DNA of 64,000 nt from Flaccisagitta enflata (taxonomy: Eukaryota; Chaetognatha; Sagittoidea; Aphragmophora): NCBI GenBank assembly GCA_965153355.1, contig OZ231126.1, forward strand, positions 50,468,001 through 50,532,000. The letters run 5' to 3'. The notes below the pieces were generated by a model that saw only the letters and a program-made list of their open reading frames with translations, had not been told where the DNA came from and searched no databases. Within the stretch, counting starts at the first letter, position 1. Each line of letters begins with the position of its first letter. Below are positions 9,791 to 19,454 of this stretch, one piece after another. The translations under genes and the position numbers were made by a program.

Positions 9791-9844
9791 AAAGCAAATT
9801 TGTTATGCTTCATCCCATCAAATAACTCAGGATCACCTAGTTGT

Positions 9845-10100
9845 TTTTTTTAGTTGCGGACACGTAACTCTATAAGATGCTTTGTCGGTCTGTCTGTCCG
9901 TCGGTCAGTTGGTCTATCTGTCACGCTCGAGTTGAAAATGCAATAAACGCGTAATTATGGTACTGCAGTTGTTATTGTATGTGTTTGTGGGTGTGTCAGT
10001 GTGTGGCAGAGGTGGTTGGGGATGGCGTTGCTGTGAGGCTGGACGTTGAATGCCCCTGCCCACTCATCCGCAATGATATTGTGAACCTGCGTCACTTGTT
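9845..10100 (+). repeat. Family H repeat, type II
   Basis: Starts TTTTAGTTGCGGACACGTAAC; 3' arm ATCCGCAAT; ends GTGAACCTGCGTCACTTGTT, where GTGA..TCAC forms the terminal hairpin. Full length. Confidence 0.88.
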
Positions 10101-10145
10101 ATAACATGCAAGCATTTTTTGTGCATTTTCTTTTGTTGCCCGTCA

Positions 10146-10327
10146 TTTTTAGTTGCGGACTCTCAACTCTATAAGAGGCTTTGTCCGTCCGTTGGTCCGT
10201 CCGTTGGTCCATTGGTCTGTTGGTCCGTTAGTCCATGGTGATCGAGTTAGAAAGTGGGAAAATGCGCATTTCCGCCCCTGCCCACAACTGTCCGCAACTG
10301 GTATTGGCGGTGTATCCAGCCTTGTTT
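10146..10327 (+). repeat. Family H repeat, type I
   Basis: 5' arm AGTTGCGGAC and exact complement GTCCGCAACT near the 3' end, followed by GGCGGTGTATCCAGCCTTGTTT. It contains the conserved GTGATCGAGTTAGAAAGTGG and GCCCCTGCCCAC words. It lies in opposite orientation to the copy at 10489, across a CA tract. Confidence 0.9.
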
Positions 10328-10380
10328 GTTTCTCAATGGGCCAAAGAAGCCAGAAATTTGTGGAGCCCAAGGATTTTGAG

Positions 10381-10695
<315 letters not shown>

Positions 10696-10739
10696 CTATA
10701 TGGACGCGTTTCTGAGTCACTGATAACCGCATTTAAATG

Positions 10740-11120
10740 GGCCACTTTGTCACTCGCTTCGATCAGTTGCTCGCATCACTCACTCCACTCACTTGTTCCG
10801 CGGTGATTTGCTTTGCTATGCTCGCTTCACTTGCTTGCTACATTCAGGGGCTTGTTCACTCACTTCGCTCACTCCTAAGAGCGACGGTTGAAATGCATAA
10901 ATATGTGTTCATGCTGTAAATGCTAGTGGGCATGATTACTAATTGTCTTCACAAGGAACACGCCCTCGCCCTGTCTGTGGGGCAAAATTTGTGGGGCAAA
11001 GTTCGGTCATTCAGGATATTTCCTGATAAAATACAGCCTCTGCCCTCATGCCCTCTTCATCACTGCCTCTGCTTGCCCATACGCGACCTCTTTGTACAGA
11101 TCCTCTCCAGCCAATGATTG
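10740..11120. other. No gene; short CTCACTTGCTTGC-like words
   Basis: Contains loosely repeated CACTCGCTTCG / CTCACTTGCTTGC words that recur in inverse form near 11610 and 46380-46830. The 60-aa open frame across it is not supported. Confidence 0.5.
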
Positions 11121-11142
11121 CTCACACCTGAAGGGAGGCAAC

Positions 11143-11368
11143 TAGAAACAACAACAATAACAACAACAGCAACAACAACAACAATAACAACAGACACTTC
11201 AATAACAACAAAAACATCAACATCAACAACATCAATAACAACAACATAAATAACAACATCAACCTCAACATCAACAACAACAACAACAACAACAGAAATG
11301 CAACATCAACAACATCAGCAACAATGACAGCAACAGCTATAGCAACAACAATAACAACAACATTAACT
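11143..11368. repeat. (AAC)n-rich trinucleotide tract
   Basis: Irregular CAACAACAATAAC array. The Leu-rich minus frame is an artefact of it. Confidence 0.9.
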
Positions 11369-11399
11369 TTTGAGTTATTTTCCACGTCACCCATTGACG

Positions 11400-11636
11400 C
11401 ATAAAGTAAACCTTCCGGTCAACGACCTCATTTCCAAACATGGAAGACATTCACTTGAACAAATTAAGAAACAATTTTATCTCGAATCAAATGCATTGTC
11501 AACTTGTTGGGTAATCAATTATCTCTAAATCCCAGATCACACTTATTCGTGCAATGAAATGGAACAAGCAAATTATACAAAGAAAAAGGATAAATTTTCA
11601 AATATCATAAGCGAGCAAGCGAGCAAGTGAGCAACA

Positions 11637-11670
<34 letters not shown>

Positions 11671-11834
11671 TAAACATTTAAATGCGATAGGATGGTGAAT
11701 CATTATTAAGGGAAAATTTGTAGAGGTTAATGCAAATTACCAAAATTCTTCATTGGCGAGATTTAAAAGTCCAATATATCATTCAGCCGCGCTCGCTGCA
11801 TTCTACCCCTTCATGAGTATGTTCTCTCATCACA
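11400..11834. other. No gene recognised
   Basis: AT-rich, with a short (GA)n run at 11644-11670. Confidence 0.5.
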
Positions 11835-12000
11835 CTGCCATTTTCAAAAAATTAGAAATGAGTGTTGACGAAGGTTGTAGCTCGTTCTCAGTCCTCCGTC
11901 AATTCTCTTGCGTCTATCTCATGATGTGTGATGGCATTTTTATCTTAACAGGGCATAATAAGGTACTTGAGTGTAAATGGGACAGCGTAAGGCACATGCT
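11835..12000 (+). repeat. Inverted partner of 9580-9790
   Basis: Same element as at 9580 in the other orientation. The shared open frame (DEGCSSFSVLRQF, MMCDGIFILTGH) is roughly kept between copies, but there is no recognisable domain. Confidence 0.7.
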
Positions 12001-12173
12001 CTCATGCCAAATTGCATTTGGTACAGTCATCAAGTATCCTCTGCTGCAGTGTGCGAGTTTTTCCTCGCCATTCTGAGAAATGGCATTCTGAGAAACATGT
12101 CGCAGGATTTCGCTCCATCTTTACTCAATTCAGCGCGCACAGAAATGTCATCTCAAAGCCCCAGCAAATTCCT

Positions 12174-12282
<109 letters not shown>

Positions 12283-12300
12283 GTCTTTTACACCGAAAAC

Positions 12301-12734
12301 TACACTCTTTATTTTATATAAGGACCAGTAAATTTTTTCTGAGGCTGGGATGTCCTTAGACTTAAGTAAATTTCAGGCTGAAATGTCCTTAGCGTGTCCT
12401 TAATATTTTGTTATGATTTTCTTATGATTATTTTCTATATATTGAAATAATTGATGTTAAGTATCATGAAACACAAGTTAGATATGACAATAATTGCTTT
12501 GTAGTTGTTCTTTATAGAACATTATATCATTTAGCAAAGATGAATGCTATCATTTCTTTTAAAAGTAATTATTTTCTTTAAGAAGTTGCGTAAAGACAAT
12601 CTAAATTTTGAATCAAAAAATTTTTTTATGCAAATCTGAGGCTGGGCTTTGTCCTTAAAATGTCCTTAATTTTTGGCAAAATTTCAGCCTCGATGTCCTT
12701 ATAAACTTTGTCCTTACTCAAAATAAAGAGTGTA
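12301..12734 (+). mobile_element. TA-flanked MITE (CACTCTTTATTTT ends), copy 2
   Basis: Ends TA|CACTCTTTATTTT and AAAATAAAGAGTG|TA. Apart from small differences it is the reverse of copy 1 at 3958. High identity between copies suggests recent activity. It lies 177 bp upstream of the first visible TMTC3-like exon. Confidence 0.9.
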
Positions 12735-12911
12735 GATACTAGAGATAAAAAAAACCGATCATTGTAGAAAAGCGAAAAAAAGAGAATTTCATAATAGTTA
12801 ACAGAACAATCCTCAAGGGAGACAAAGAGAAAGTGATCAAGCTTGTCTTCTATCTTTGTTTTTATCTTCTTTCCCTTTCCTCCTTCCCCATTTGTTTCCA
12901 TCTGTTTGCAG

Positions 12912-13127
12912 CTCGGAAGGCGAGATTATGGAAGACTCTTCTTTGCCTTTTGTTTGTGTTCCACGCGGCTGCGGTAATTCGTCGCAACGCCGCTTGGAAG
13001 AGCGACGAGTCGCTTTTCGCCGCCGGAATCAAAATCTCGAAAACAAACGCGAAAATGTTCAACAATTTGGGCCACTCCCTCGAGACAAAAGGCCAACTGG
13101 AGAAGGCGCTCGTCATGTACCGAAAAG
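12912..13127 (+). CDS. TMTC3-like O-mannosyltransferase, last TM and first TPR exon
   Basis: First visible exon of the TMTC3-like gene; acceptor ctgtttgcag, donor AAAAG|gtaacc, entry and exit in phase 1. It encodes TLLCLLFVFHAAAVI (last membrane helix), RRNAAWKSDESLFAAG, and the first TPR (NAKMFNNLGHSLETKGQLEK). TMTC proteins are ER membrane proteins with a multi-span N-terminal half and lumenal TPRs; vertebrate TMTC1-4 support O-mannosylation of cadherins. The N-terminal membrane exons are not recognised here. They must lie upstream, perhaps beyond the lectin genes, which would then be nested in or next to a TMTC3 intron. Polypyrimidine-rich sequence precedes the exon. Confidence 0.88.
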
Positions 13128-13420
13128 GTAACCTGCGAGAAGATGAGATTAGACTACCATCTTGGCCATAAAGATCCGGACAGCTCTAAAGTGTCATAAG
13201 TAGCTTAATCTTGATTGGAGTGAGATGATTTTTTTTTCTTCAGAATTTGCATCTTCAAAATATCTATCAAATAAACCAAGCTGGTTCCGGTATCTTGATC
13301 TGTTTAGAAATAAAGTCGAATGAAGAAAACATTTGCTTTCTGCAAGTGGGGTGGGCAAATTTTTGTTTGTTTATGGGAGATGGTGCACTGGTGCATTGCG
13401 CCAAATGTTCTGAAAAATCG

Positions 13421-14346
13421 ATGAGTTAAACTCGTCTGAGGTTAGCCCAAATCAATCTGGATCTCAATCCAATTCAGAACTCAAAGAGTCAAACAGAAAA
13501 CCTGCAGAAACACTGGAAAACAACATTCAAAGCAGGGCTGAAATCAATTACAATAAAGGTTTGAAACAACATCACTCCAGAGTACCACCAGTCTCACTAC
13601 AAATCCATGCCAAACCGTGCGCAGGTGTTGGTGGATGCCCAACATGGTCATACTTAATATTAGATGCATTTTGATATGTTTGCTGCTCACTTCTGGTCAA
13701 CAAATTGGTACAATTGTACGATCATCTGTGATCTTTTGTTTTTAAGACTTTTTAAGCGGTTTTTTAAATTAGGGTTAGGGGTGGGTTTAGGGTTAAGGTT
13801 AGGGTTGGAGATAGTTTTAAGGTTAGGGTCAGGAACAGGGTTAGCTTTAGGGCTAAGGGTTGGCTGGGTTTTATGCCGTACGACTCGAAGCTATTCAAAT
13901 TAAATTCACTCTGGCGGAGGATTCGGAAAGTAAAACAAAATCGTGCAAAGAATTATTCATTTTTTCCAACAAATCAACTTATACACCTACTGTCCGGATC
14001 TTTATGGCCAAGATGGTAGATGTTAATGGTTGGAGTGTGCTGTAGCGGGTGTAGGTGAAAGTACGGATGGGGGCAAGAGAGGGATGATGGGAGAGGGAGA
14101 AAAATCAGATCGCGTTTTATTGATTCACATCGTATACTCACGGATAAATACCGAGGTCCATTGGATTCATAATTAAGCAAGAGGTCATTGAATAATGAAT
14201 ATATCTTAACGTTCGGTTCCTTTGAGGACGAAGGAACACAAGGCTTATCAGAGGATTAACCTCATGATATGATTTATCCTTAAAAAGTTCTGAATTGGAT
14301 TGAGATCCAGATTGATTTGGGCTAACCTCAGACGAGTTTAACTCAT
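13421..14346. mobile_element. TIR element with perfect 60-bp inverted ends
   Basis: 13421-13480 and 14287-14346 are exact reverse complements over 60 bp (outer ends ATGAGTTAAACTCGTCTGAG and its complement). The interior holds the TTAGGG-like repeat copy 2. No coding capacity. I cannot see a clear target duplication. A second, 29-bp inverted pair (13154-13182 with 13991-14019) crosses its left border. Confidence 0.85.
13727..13951 (+). repeat. Interspersed repeat with TTAGGG-like core (copy 2)
   Basis: Same repeat as 1796-2008, nested in the 13421-14346 TIR element. The landmarks are in the same order, with about 10 percent visible differences. Confidence 0.85.
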
Positions 14347-14349
14347 TTA

Positions 14350-14935
14350 AGTGACATTAGAACATTACATTCATCGTGCCAAAACAGTCCCTAGATTCAT
14401 CCTAAAACAAGTGTGCAGACCTTCCATCTTAACACAACTACGTAATCTATTGTCAAAAGAAAAACAGTATTGTCATTGAAAATTTGAATCCTGTAAAAAC
14501 ACTTGATTTATCTCAGTGTGATAAAGCATTGTGGGCCATCTTGAAACAAGAAAGCACAAGATTCAACTTAGTGTGACAGTGCATTTTGGGTCATCTAAAA
14601 AACAAGAAAGCAATAGACATGCACAAGGCTTTATACACGGCTACCGAAGTTGCGTGCGGGTGGGCAGGGGCAGTGATAAAAAAGGCTATTTCAGCGATTG
14701 GGCAGGAGCAGTAACGCAAAAACCGCCTGTAATCGCCGAAAAAAGCTAACGTGGACGGACTCACCAACTCACCGACTGACATAGCAGGTCATAAAGTCGC
14801 GTAGCACGCGACTAACAAGAAAAGAGTCATGTTAACGCGGCAAAGCATTGTGGGCCATCTTAAAACAAGAAAGCACTAGATTCATCTCAATGTGACAGAG
14901 CATTGGGGATCATGTTAAAACAAGACGAGTATCGG
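14350..14935. repeat. Tandem repeat of about 55-60 bp, interrupted
   Basis: Units of the form GCATTGTGGGCCATCTTGAA, ACAAGAAAGCACAAGATTCA, ...GTGTGACAG recur at about 14522, 14579, 14840 and 14896, degenerating leftwards. A family H copy (14624-14814) interrupts the array, so it inserted after the array formed. Confidence 0.75.
14624..14814 (-). repeat. Family H repeat, type I, inserted in a tandem array
   Basis: Minus orientation: AAGGCTTTATACACGGC end, AGTTGCGTGCGGG arm, GGGCAGGGGCAG, and AGTCGCGTAGCACGCGACTAA at the 5' hairpin. AACAAGAAA flanks both sides and could be a target duplication, although it is also part of the host tandem unit. Confidence 0.8.
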
Positions 14936-16080
14936 AATGAGAGAAATCGTTGGCCTGCTCGTAAAGAAGGAACAAATGAAAAATGGAGTCCCAAAGGCGA
15001 ATCCCCGACGCTTTAAAACGCCTTAAACGCGCCATAAAACGAGAAAACGATGAAATCCTGGCGAGATATTTGCTACGGAAAATGAACGAGTCGAGGTGGA
15101 AGAGGCGGAGGAAGAGGAAGAGGAAGAGAAGGAGGAGGAAGGGGTGGTGGAACTTCGGTAGGGGAATGGTGGATATATAAACGGATGGGGACAGTTGAGA
15201 AAAAAATTTACTGTCATTGGGTTGACAAAATGGAAAATTTCCCATAATTTTGAATTGTGAATGGCAGAACAGTGAAGCTTGTTTCGGCATTCAGTATGGA
15301 ATTAGAACCTAGGGCTTATGGCTATTTGTTTATGGACAATAAGTGAATGAGAACATAAATCTACTTTATGCTATTTGTCCTCTGTATGCTAAAGATTGAT
15401 CTTGCGCTAGCTTCAAGTCATAAGTATTCCCGTAGTCAATCATGAGAAACATCATTTGTAAATTGTATGAAAAATCAAGTCACCATTCCAGGTGTTAAAC
15501 AGAGAATCAAACAAGAGAAGAGGAAAATGTCACTTGTTGGCACCTCCAATTGTTTGGACTCACTCTTTGACAAAAACAATTTAAAAAAAAAGAAAAAAGA
15601 AAAAATTAGAAAATGACGACGAATAATAAGGAGTAAAAGGAGAGAGTTGAAGAAAAAAAAAAGGAAAAAATCAGAAAAAGAAAAAGGAGAAAAGTAAGAA
15701 AAAGCAAAAGAAAAACGCAAGAACAGGAACAACATTAACAATAACAATAATAGTATCAACCACTAGAAAAAAATTGCCCATAAAAAACAAAATCAGAATG
15801 AATTATAAGAGGAAAAATGGAAAAAAAAGGAAAATATCAAGAAAGATGTGGATGGAATCGGAAGGACATTACTCAACATCCATCTTATGGCATCTGGCGC
15901 TTCACCAATATCTTGCACAATGCAAATATGAGAGAATTCGAAAGAAAAAAAACATTGGCCAAAATGTCTGCATATAAGTCTTTTTTCTTTATTGTTTCTG
16001 TCTTTTTTTTTCTTTTCCCCTTGGGTTATATTTGTGCTTAGAGAACAGCTCGTCCATTGTCAATTGGGGTTCTTCTTTGT
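14936..16080. other. No gene; purine-rich stretches
   Basis: AT- and A/G-rich intron sequence including GAAGAGGAAGAGG (15100-15150) and A/AG-rich 15580-15730. Basic or Phe/Ser-rich frames are compositional. Confidence 0.5.
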
Positions 16081-16128
16081 TCTGGCAGTCCAACTGTCTG
16101 TTTTTCTGTCTCTCTTTCTTTCTCACTC

Positions 16129-16240
<112 letters not shown>

Positions 16241-16261
16241 GAGCAGCAGTTCCAAATGGCC

Positions 16262-16800
16262 AATGTCCTGTAGGACACAGGGAAGGATTTCCTGACGTCA
16301 ATCTTTACGTCCTTACATTCTTTTATCTCTCCTTCCGACTGTTCCCCAATTGGCCCCCAAGGCCTCAAATCAGCACTCTCAGGCCTAACTTTGGCCCTCA
16401 AAGCTCTCAAATTAGCCCTTCCAGACCTCAAATTAGCCCTCAAGACCCCAAATCAGCCCTCCAGGCTTCATATCTGCCCTTCACAGCTCTTATCAGCCCT
16501 CTGTGTCTCAAATCTGCCCTCTGTGTCTCAAATCTGCCATCTAGGCATCAACCCTTGCCTCCAGACCTAAACATTGTCCTCCATAGCTCAAATCTGCTCT
16601 TCAGGTTTAAAATCTGCCCTCCAGACTTCAAATTCACCGTCAATCAGTTACGGTAAGGCCTAGAATAAGAATATGCCCCCTCAGGACATCTGTGAATTTA
16701 CCCATGTGTCCAACAGGAAATTGGCCCTTTGAGGCCGCTGCCCTGCTCTTCTTTACATGATCACTCCGAGCAGGGCTTTGGGTACTGCTGACCATGTGCG
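16262..16800. repeat. Family C capped tandem-repeat element (divergent)
   Basis: Left cap CCTGTAGGACACAGGGAAGG, an array of about 20-bp CTCAAATCTGCCCTC units (16360-16640), then AGGCCGCTGCCCTGC and the family end CGAGCAGGGCTTTGGGTACT. More diverged than other copies. Confidence 0.8.
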
Positions 16801-17330
16801 ATCCTGGGATGACTAGTTCTCTTCCTGTCTATCTATAGTCCTTTTTTGTCATTTCCCTCTATCTCTTTCTTTTCTACCCTCGCCATAAATCAAATTTCCA
16901 TACATTCTGTTGGATATAGAGCTGCGCGGGCCTGGCTGACTTATGCCCTCACTTGGTCAGCGTTGACCTTCTTTGACCCGTGGACGGTCAACCGGCTTTG
17001 TTGTACCCAACACGCGTACACTCACGTACGCAAATGACAACTCTTCCTTTGTCAACTTCCTAAACGTGCCCGTTACTCCCCTCATCCCTTAAATTGATCG
17101 CCTTACCCTGTCCCCCCCCCCCACATCCACACCGCCAATCCATTCCTCATTCTTTGTCCTGCTGCCTCTGGGACACGCCAGAGAACGACCGACGCTACAT
17201 CAATTTCGGGTGTTTTTTTCTCTCTCTCTTGCTCTCTTTTATTGTGTTCCCATGCCTGTCTGTCTATTTGTCTGCCTAAATATCTGTCTGACTGTTTGTT
17301 TGTCTGGCTTTCTGGTTCTTTTAAGAACTT
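16801..17330. other. No supported gene
   Basis: Somewhat GC-richer intron sequence. Short open stretches occur, for example near 16890-17000, but there are no splice-framed domain matches. Confidence 0.4.
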
Positions 17331-17334
17331 TGTA

Positions 17335-17466
17335 TTTTTAGTCGCGAAAACCTTGCCGTGTCGGTCAATAGGTAGGTAGGTCACATTTTTGAATTCCAAG
17401 CGGTTTTCTCATTACCGCTCCTGCCCAACCGTCCGCGACTGGATTGCCGTGTATTCGGCCTTGTTT
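17335..17466 (+). repeat. Family H repeat, type I
   Basis: Starts TTTTTAGTCGCG; 3' arm GTCCGCGACT; end ATTGCCGTGTATTCGGCCTTGTTT. It has lost part of the 5' hairpin (AAAACC replaces the return arm). Confidence 0.88.
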
Positions 17467-17477
17467 CTTTTTGGCTT

Positions 17478-18030
17478 TTTGGGCAGCGGCCCTGAAGGGG
17501 ACGATGTCCTGTAGAACACAGGGGGACTTTCATCCGTTCGTTCGTTCGTTCGTACATGCGTACGTGCATCCCCCCTCAGCCCCAAGACCCAAATCCCGGC
17601 CTCAAGGCCCAAATCCCAGCCTTGAGGCTTAAATCCCTGCCTCGAGGCTCAAAACCCTGCCTCGAGGCTCAAATCACAACCTCTAGGCTCGAATCCCAGC
17701 CTCGTGGCTCAAATCCCAGCCTCGAGGCTCAAATCCAAGCCTCGTGGCTCAAATCCCAGCCTTGAGGCTCGAATCCCAGCCTCGAGGCTCAAGTCCAAGC
17801 ATTGAGGCTCAAATCCCAGCCTCAATGCTAAAATCCCAGCCTCAAGGCTCAAATCCCAGCCTCAAGGCCTGCTCAGACAGACGGACGAACGAAGGAACAA
17901 AAGTCCCCCTGTGTTCTACAGGACATTGTCCCCTTCGGGGCTGCTGCCCTGCTTCCCATCACCAACAATCACCAATATACAAAGCAGGGCAACGGGTATC
18001 GCTGACCACATATTGCCCTTGGGCGACTGG
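17478..18030. repeat. Family C capped tandem-repeat element
   Basis: Cap GGGCAGCGGCCCTGAAGGGG, GTCCTGTAGAACACAGGGGG, then (CGTTCGTT)n, an array of about 15 units of 19-20 bp (CTCAAATCCCAGCCTCGAGG) at 17590-17865, then the inverted caps and the family end (AAAGCAGGGCAACGGGTATC). Confidence 0.92.
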
Positions 18031-18107
18031 TTGGCAGTTCGTTGTCTCTCTATCTCTGACCAACAACATTAAGCGCGTGGGATTGGTTAGATTGATAATA
18101 GATAAAT

Positions 18108-18593
18108 CAGGGGTGTATAAAATTGAGCATTTCCCCCCCCCCCCCACCCCGGTGGGGGGGGGGGAATAAAATCAAAGGGTTTGGAGATGGGGAAGAAAAT
18201 CAAATACTTGAAAAAAAGAAACGCGGACGGGTGGGCAGGGGCGGAAATGCGTGTTTTCCCACTTTTCGACTCGAGCGTGACGGACCGACCAACCAACCAA
18301 CCGACCAACCAACCGACAGACGGACGGACGGACAAAGCCTCTTATAGAGTCGCTAGTCCGCGACTAAAAAGAAAAGTTTTGAAGTTTCAACATTTTTGGT
18401 AGTACTAAAAGGTAAAATACAAATACTACAACATAATTCAACACTATTTAAACCTAAAATATACTGTTTTATAGCTTTGAGGGGAAGAAAATATAAGATT
18501 TTGTATCGCGACGCGACGCGTCGCGGGGAAGAAAATCAAAGGCAGGGGGGGGGAATAAAATCAAAAGCCGCTCAACTATATACACCCCTGAAT
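18108..18593. mobile_element. hAT-like TIR element (CAGGGGTGTATA ends)
   Basis: Ends CAGGGGTGTATAAAATTGAG and CTCAACTATATACACCCCTG; CAGGGGTG-type ends are typical of hAT elements. Poly-C/poly-G blocks sit just inside. A family H copy (18221-18370) lies within. I do not see a clean 8-bp target duplication. A second end of the same family is at 61735-61805. Confidence 0.75.
18221..18370 (-). repeat. Family H repeat, 3'-truncated
   Basis: Minus orientation: CGCGGACGGGTGGGCAGGGG, then CGACTCGAGCGTGACGG, (CCAACCGA)n and TAGAGTCGCTAGTCCGCGAC at the 5' hairpin. The terminal hairpin is missing. Confidence 0.85.
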
Positions 18594-18734
18594 AGATTAT
18601 CAACGAGGCAAAGGAGCCTGGTAACTAAGTCGCTACTGAGTGATTGATTGGGAGAGGACGGAGAAACGGACATGCCGGAACGATATTTCAATGAAAGTTG
18701 GACAACATTACTAAATTTACTACTCAACACTGTC

Positions 18735-19147
18735 TACAGACAGGACCCTAATAAGAACTGAGGAGGGACCCAAAGATTAGCAGCCCCCCCCCCCCAACAG
18801 CTTACATGGCTCAAGCAATTTTTCTACTTCTAATGGCGGCTGACACCTTGGGTGGATATAATTGGCGCCACCGTGGCGATGTTTGAATATCCACCTAGAA
18901 CACCCCTAAATCTAGTTAAATTACCCAAATTTGCCCAAATAAAATCAAACTATTTTTTTCATCAATTTTGAAAATTTGGGGGTATTCTAAGTGGAAATTC
19001 AAAGATCGCCATGGTGGCGCCAATTGCATCCACCTGAGGTGTCAACCGCCACTGGAAGTGAGAAAATTGCTTGTGCTATGTAAGCTGTAGGGGGGGGGCT
19101 GCTAAACTTTGGGTCCCTCCTCAGCTCTTATTAGGGTCCTGTCTGTA
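18735..19147. mobile_element. TA-flanked foldback element, near-perfect palindrome
   Basis: TA|CAGACAGGACCCTAATAAGA at the left and its complement at the right, arms of about 190 bp covering almost the whole element (ATTGGCGCCACCGTGGCGAT against ATCGCCATGGTGGCGCCAAT). Poly-C/poly-G blocks differ in length between arms. Confidence 0.9.
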
Positions 19148-19378
19148 AGTATTATCTCTGGAGCTCTCAATCCATGATGAGACCGCTGCGAGAGTTGTTG
19201 GAATCTTGAAAAACCGCACAACAAATATGAGCTGCAATGATTTACAAATTTTAATTTGGCGGAAAAAGAGAAAAAACTTTAAAAAATTGTTTGTTTCCTT
19301 TTTGCTTTCGCTTTTGCCTTTCTAATTTTGTTCGTCATTGTCGGTCGACGGACAAACTGACATTCACACGGTGTCTAA

Positions 19379-19438
<60 letters not shown>
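19379..19438. repeat. (CT)n microsatellite
   Basis: About 60 bp of CT abutting the 5' side of the LINE, possibly marking its truncation point. Confidence 0.95.
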
Positions 19439-19445
<7 letters not shown>

Positions 19446-19454
19446 TTAATTTCT

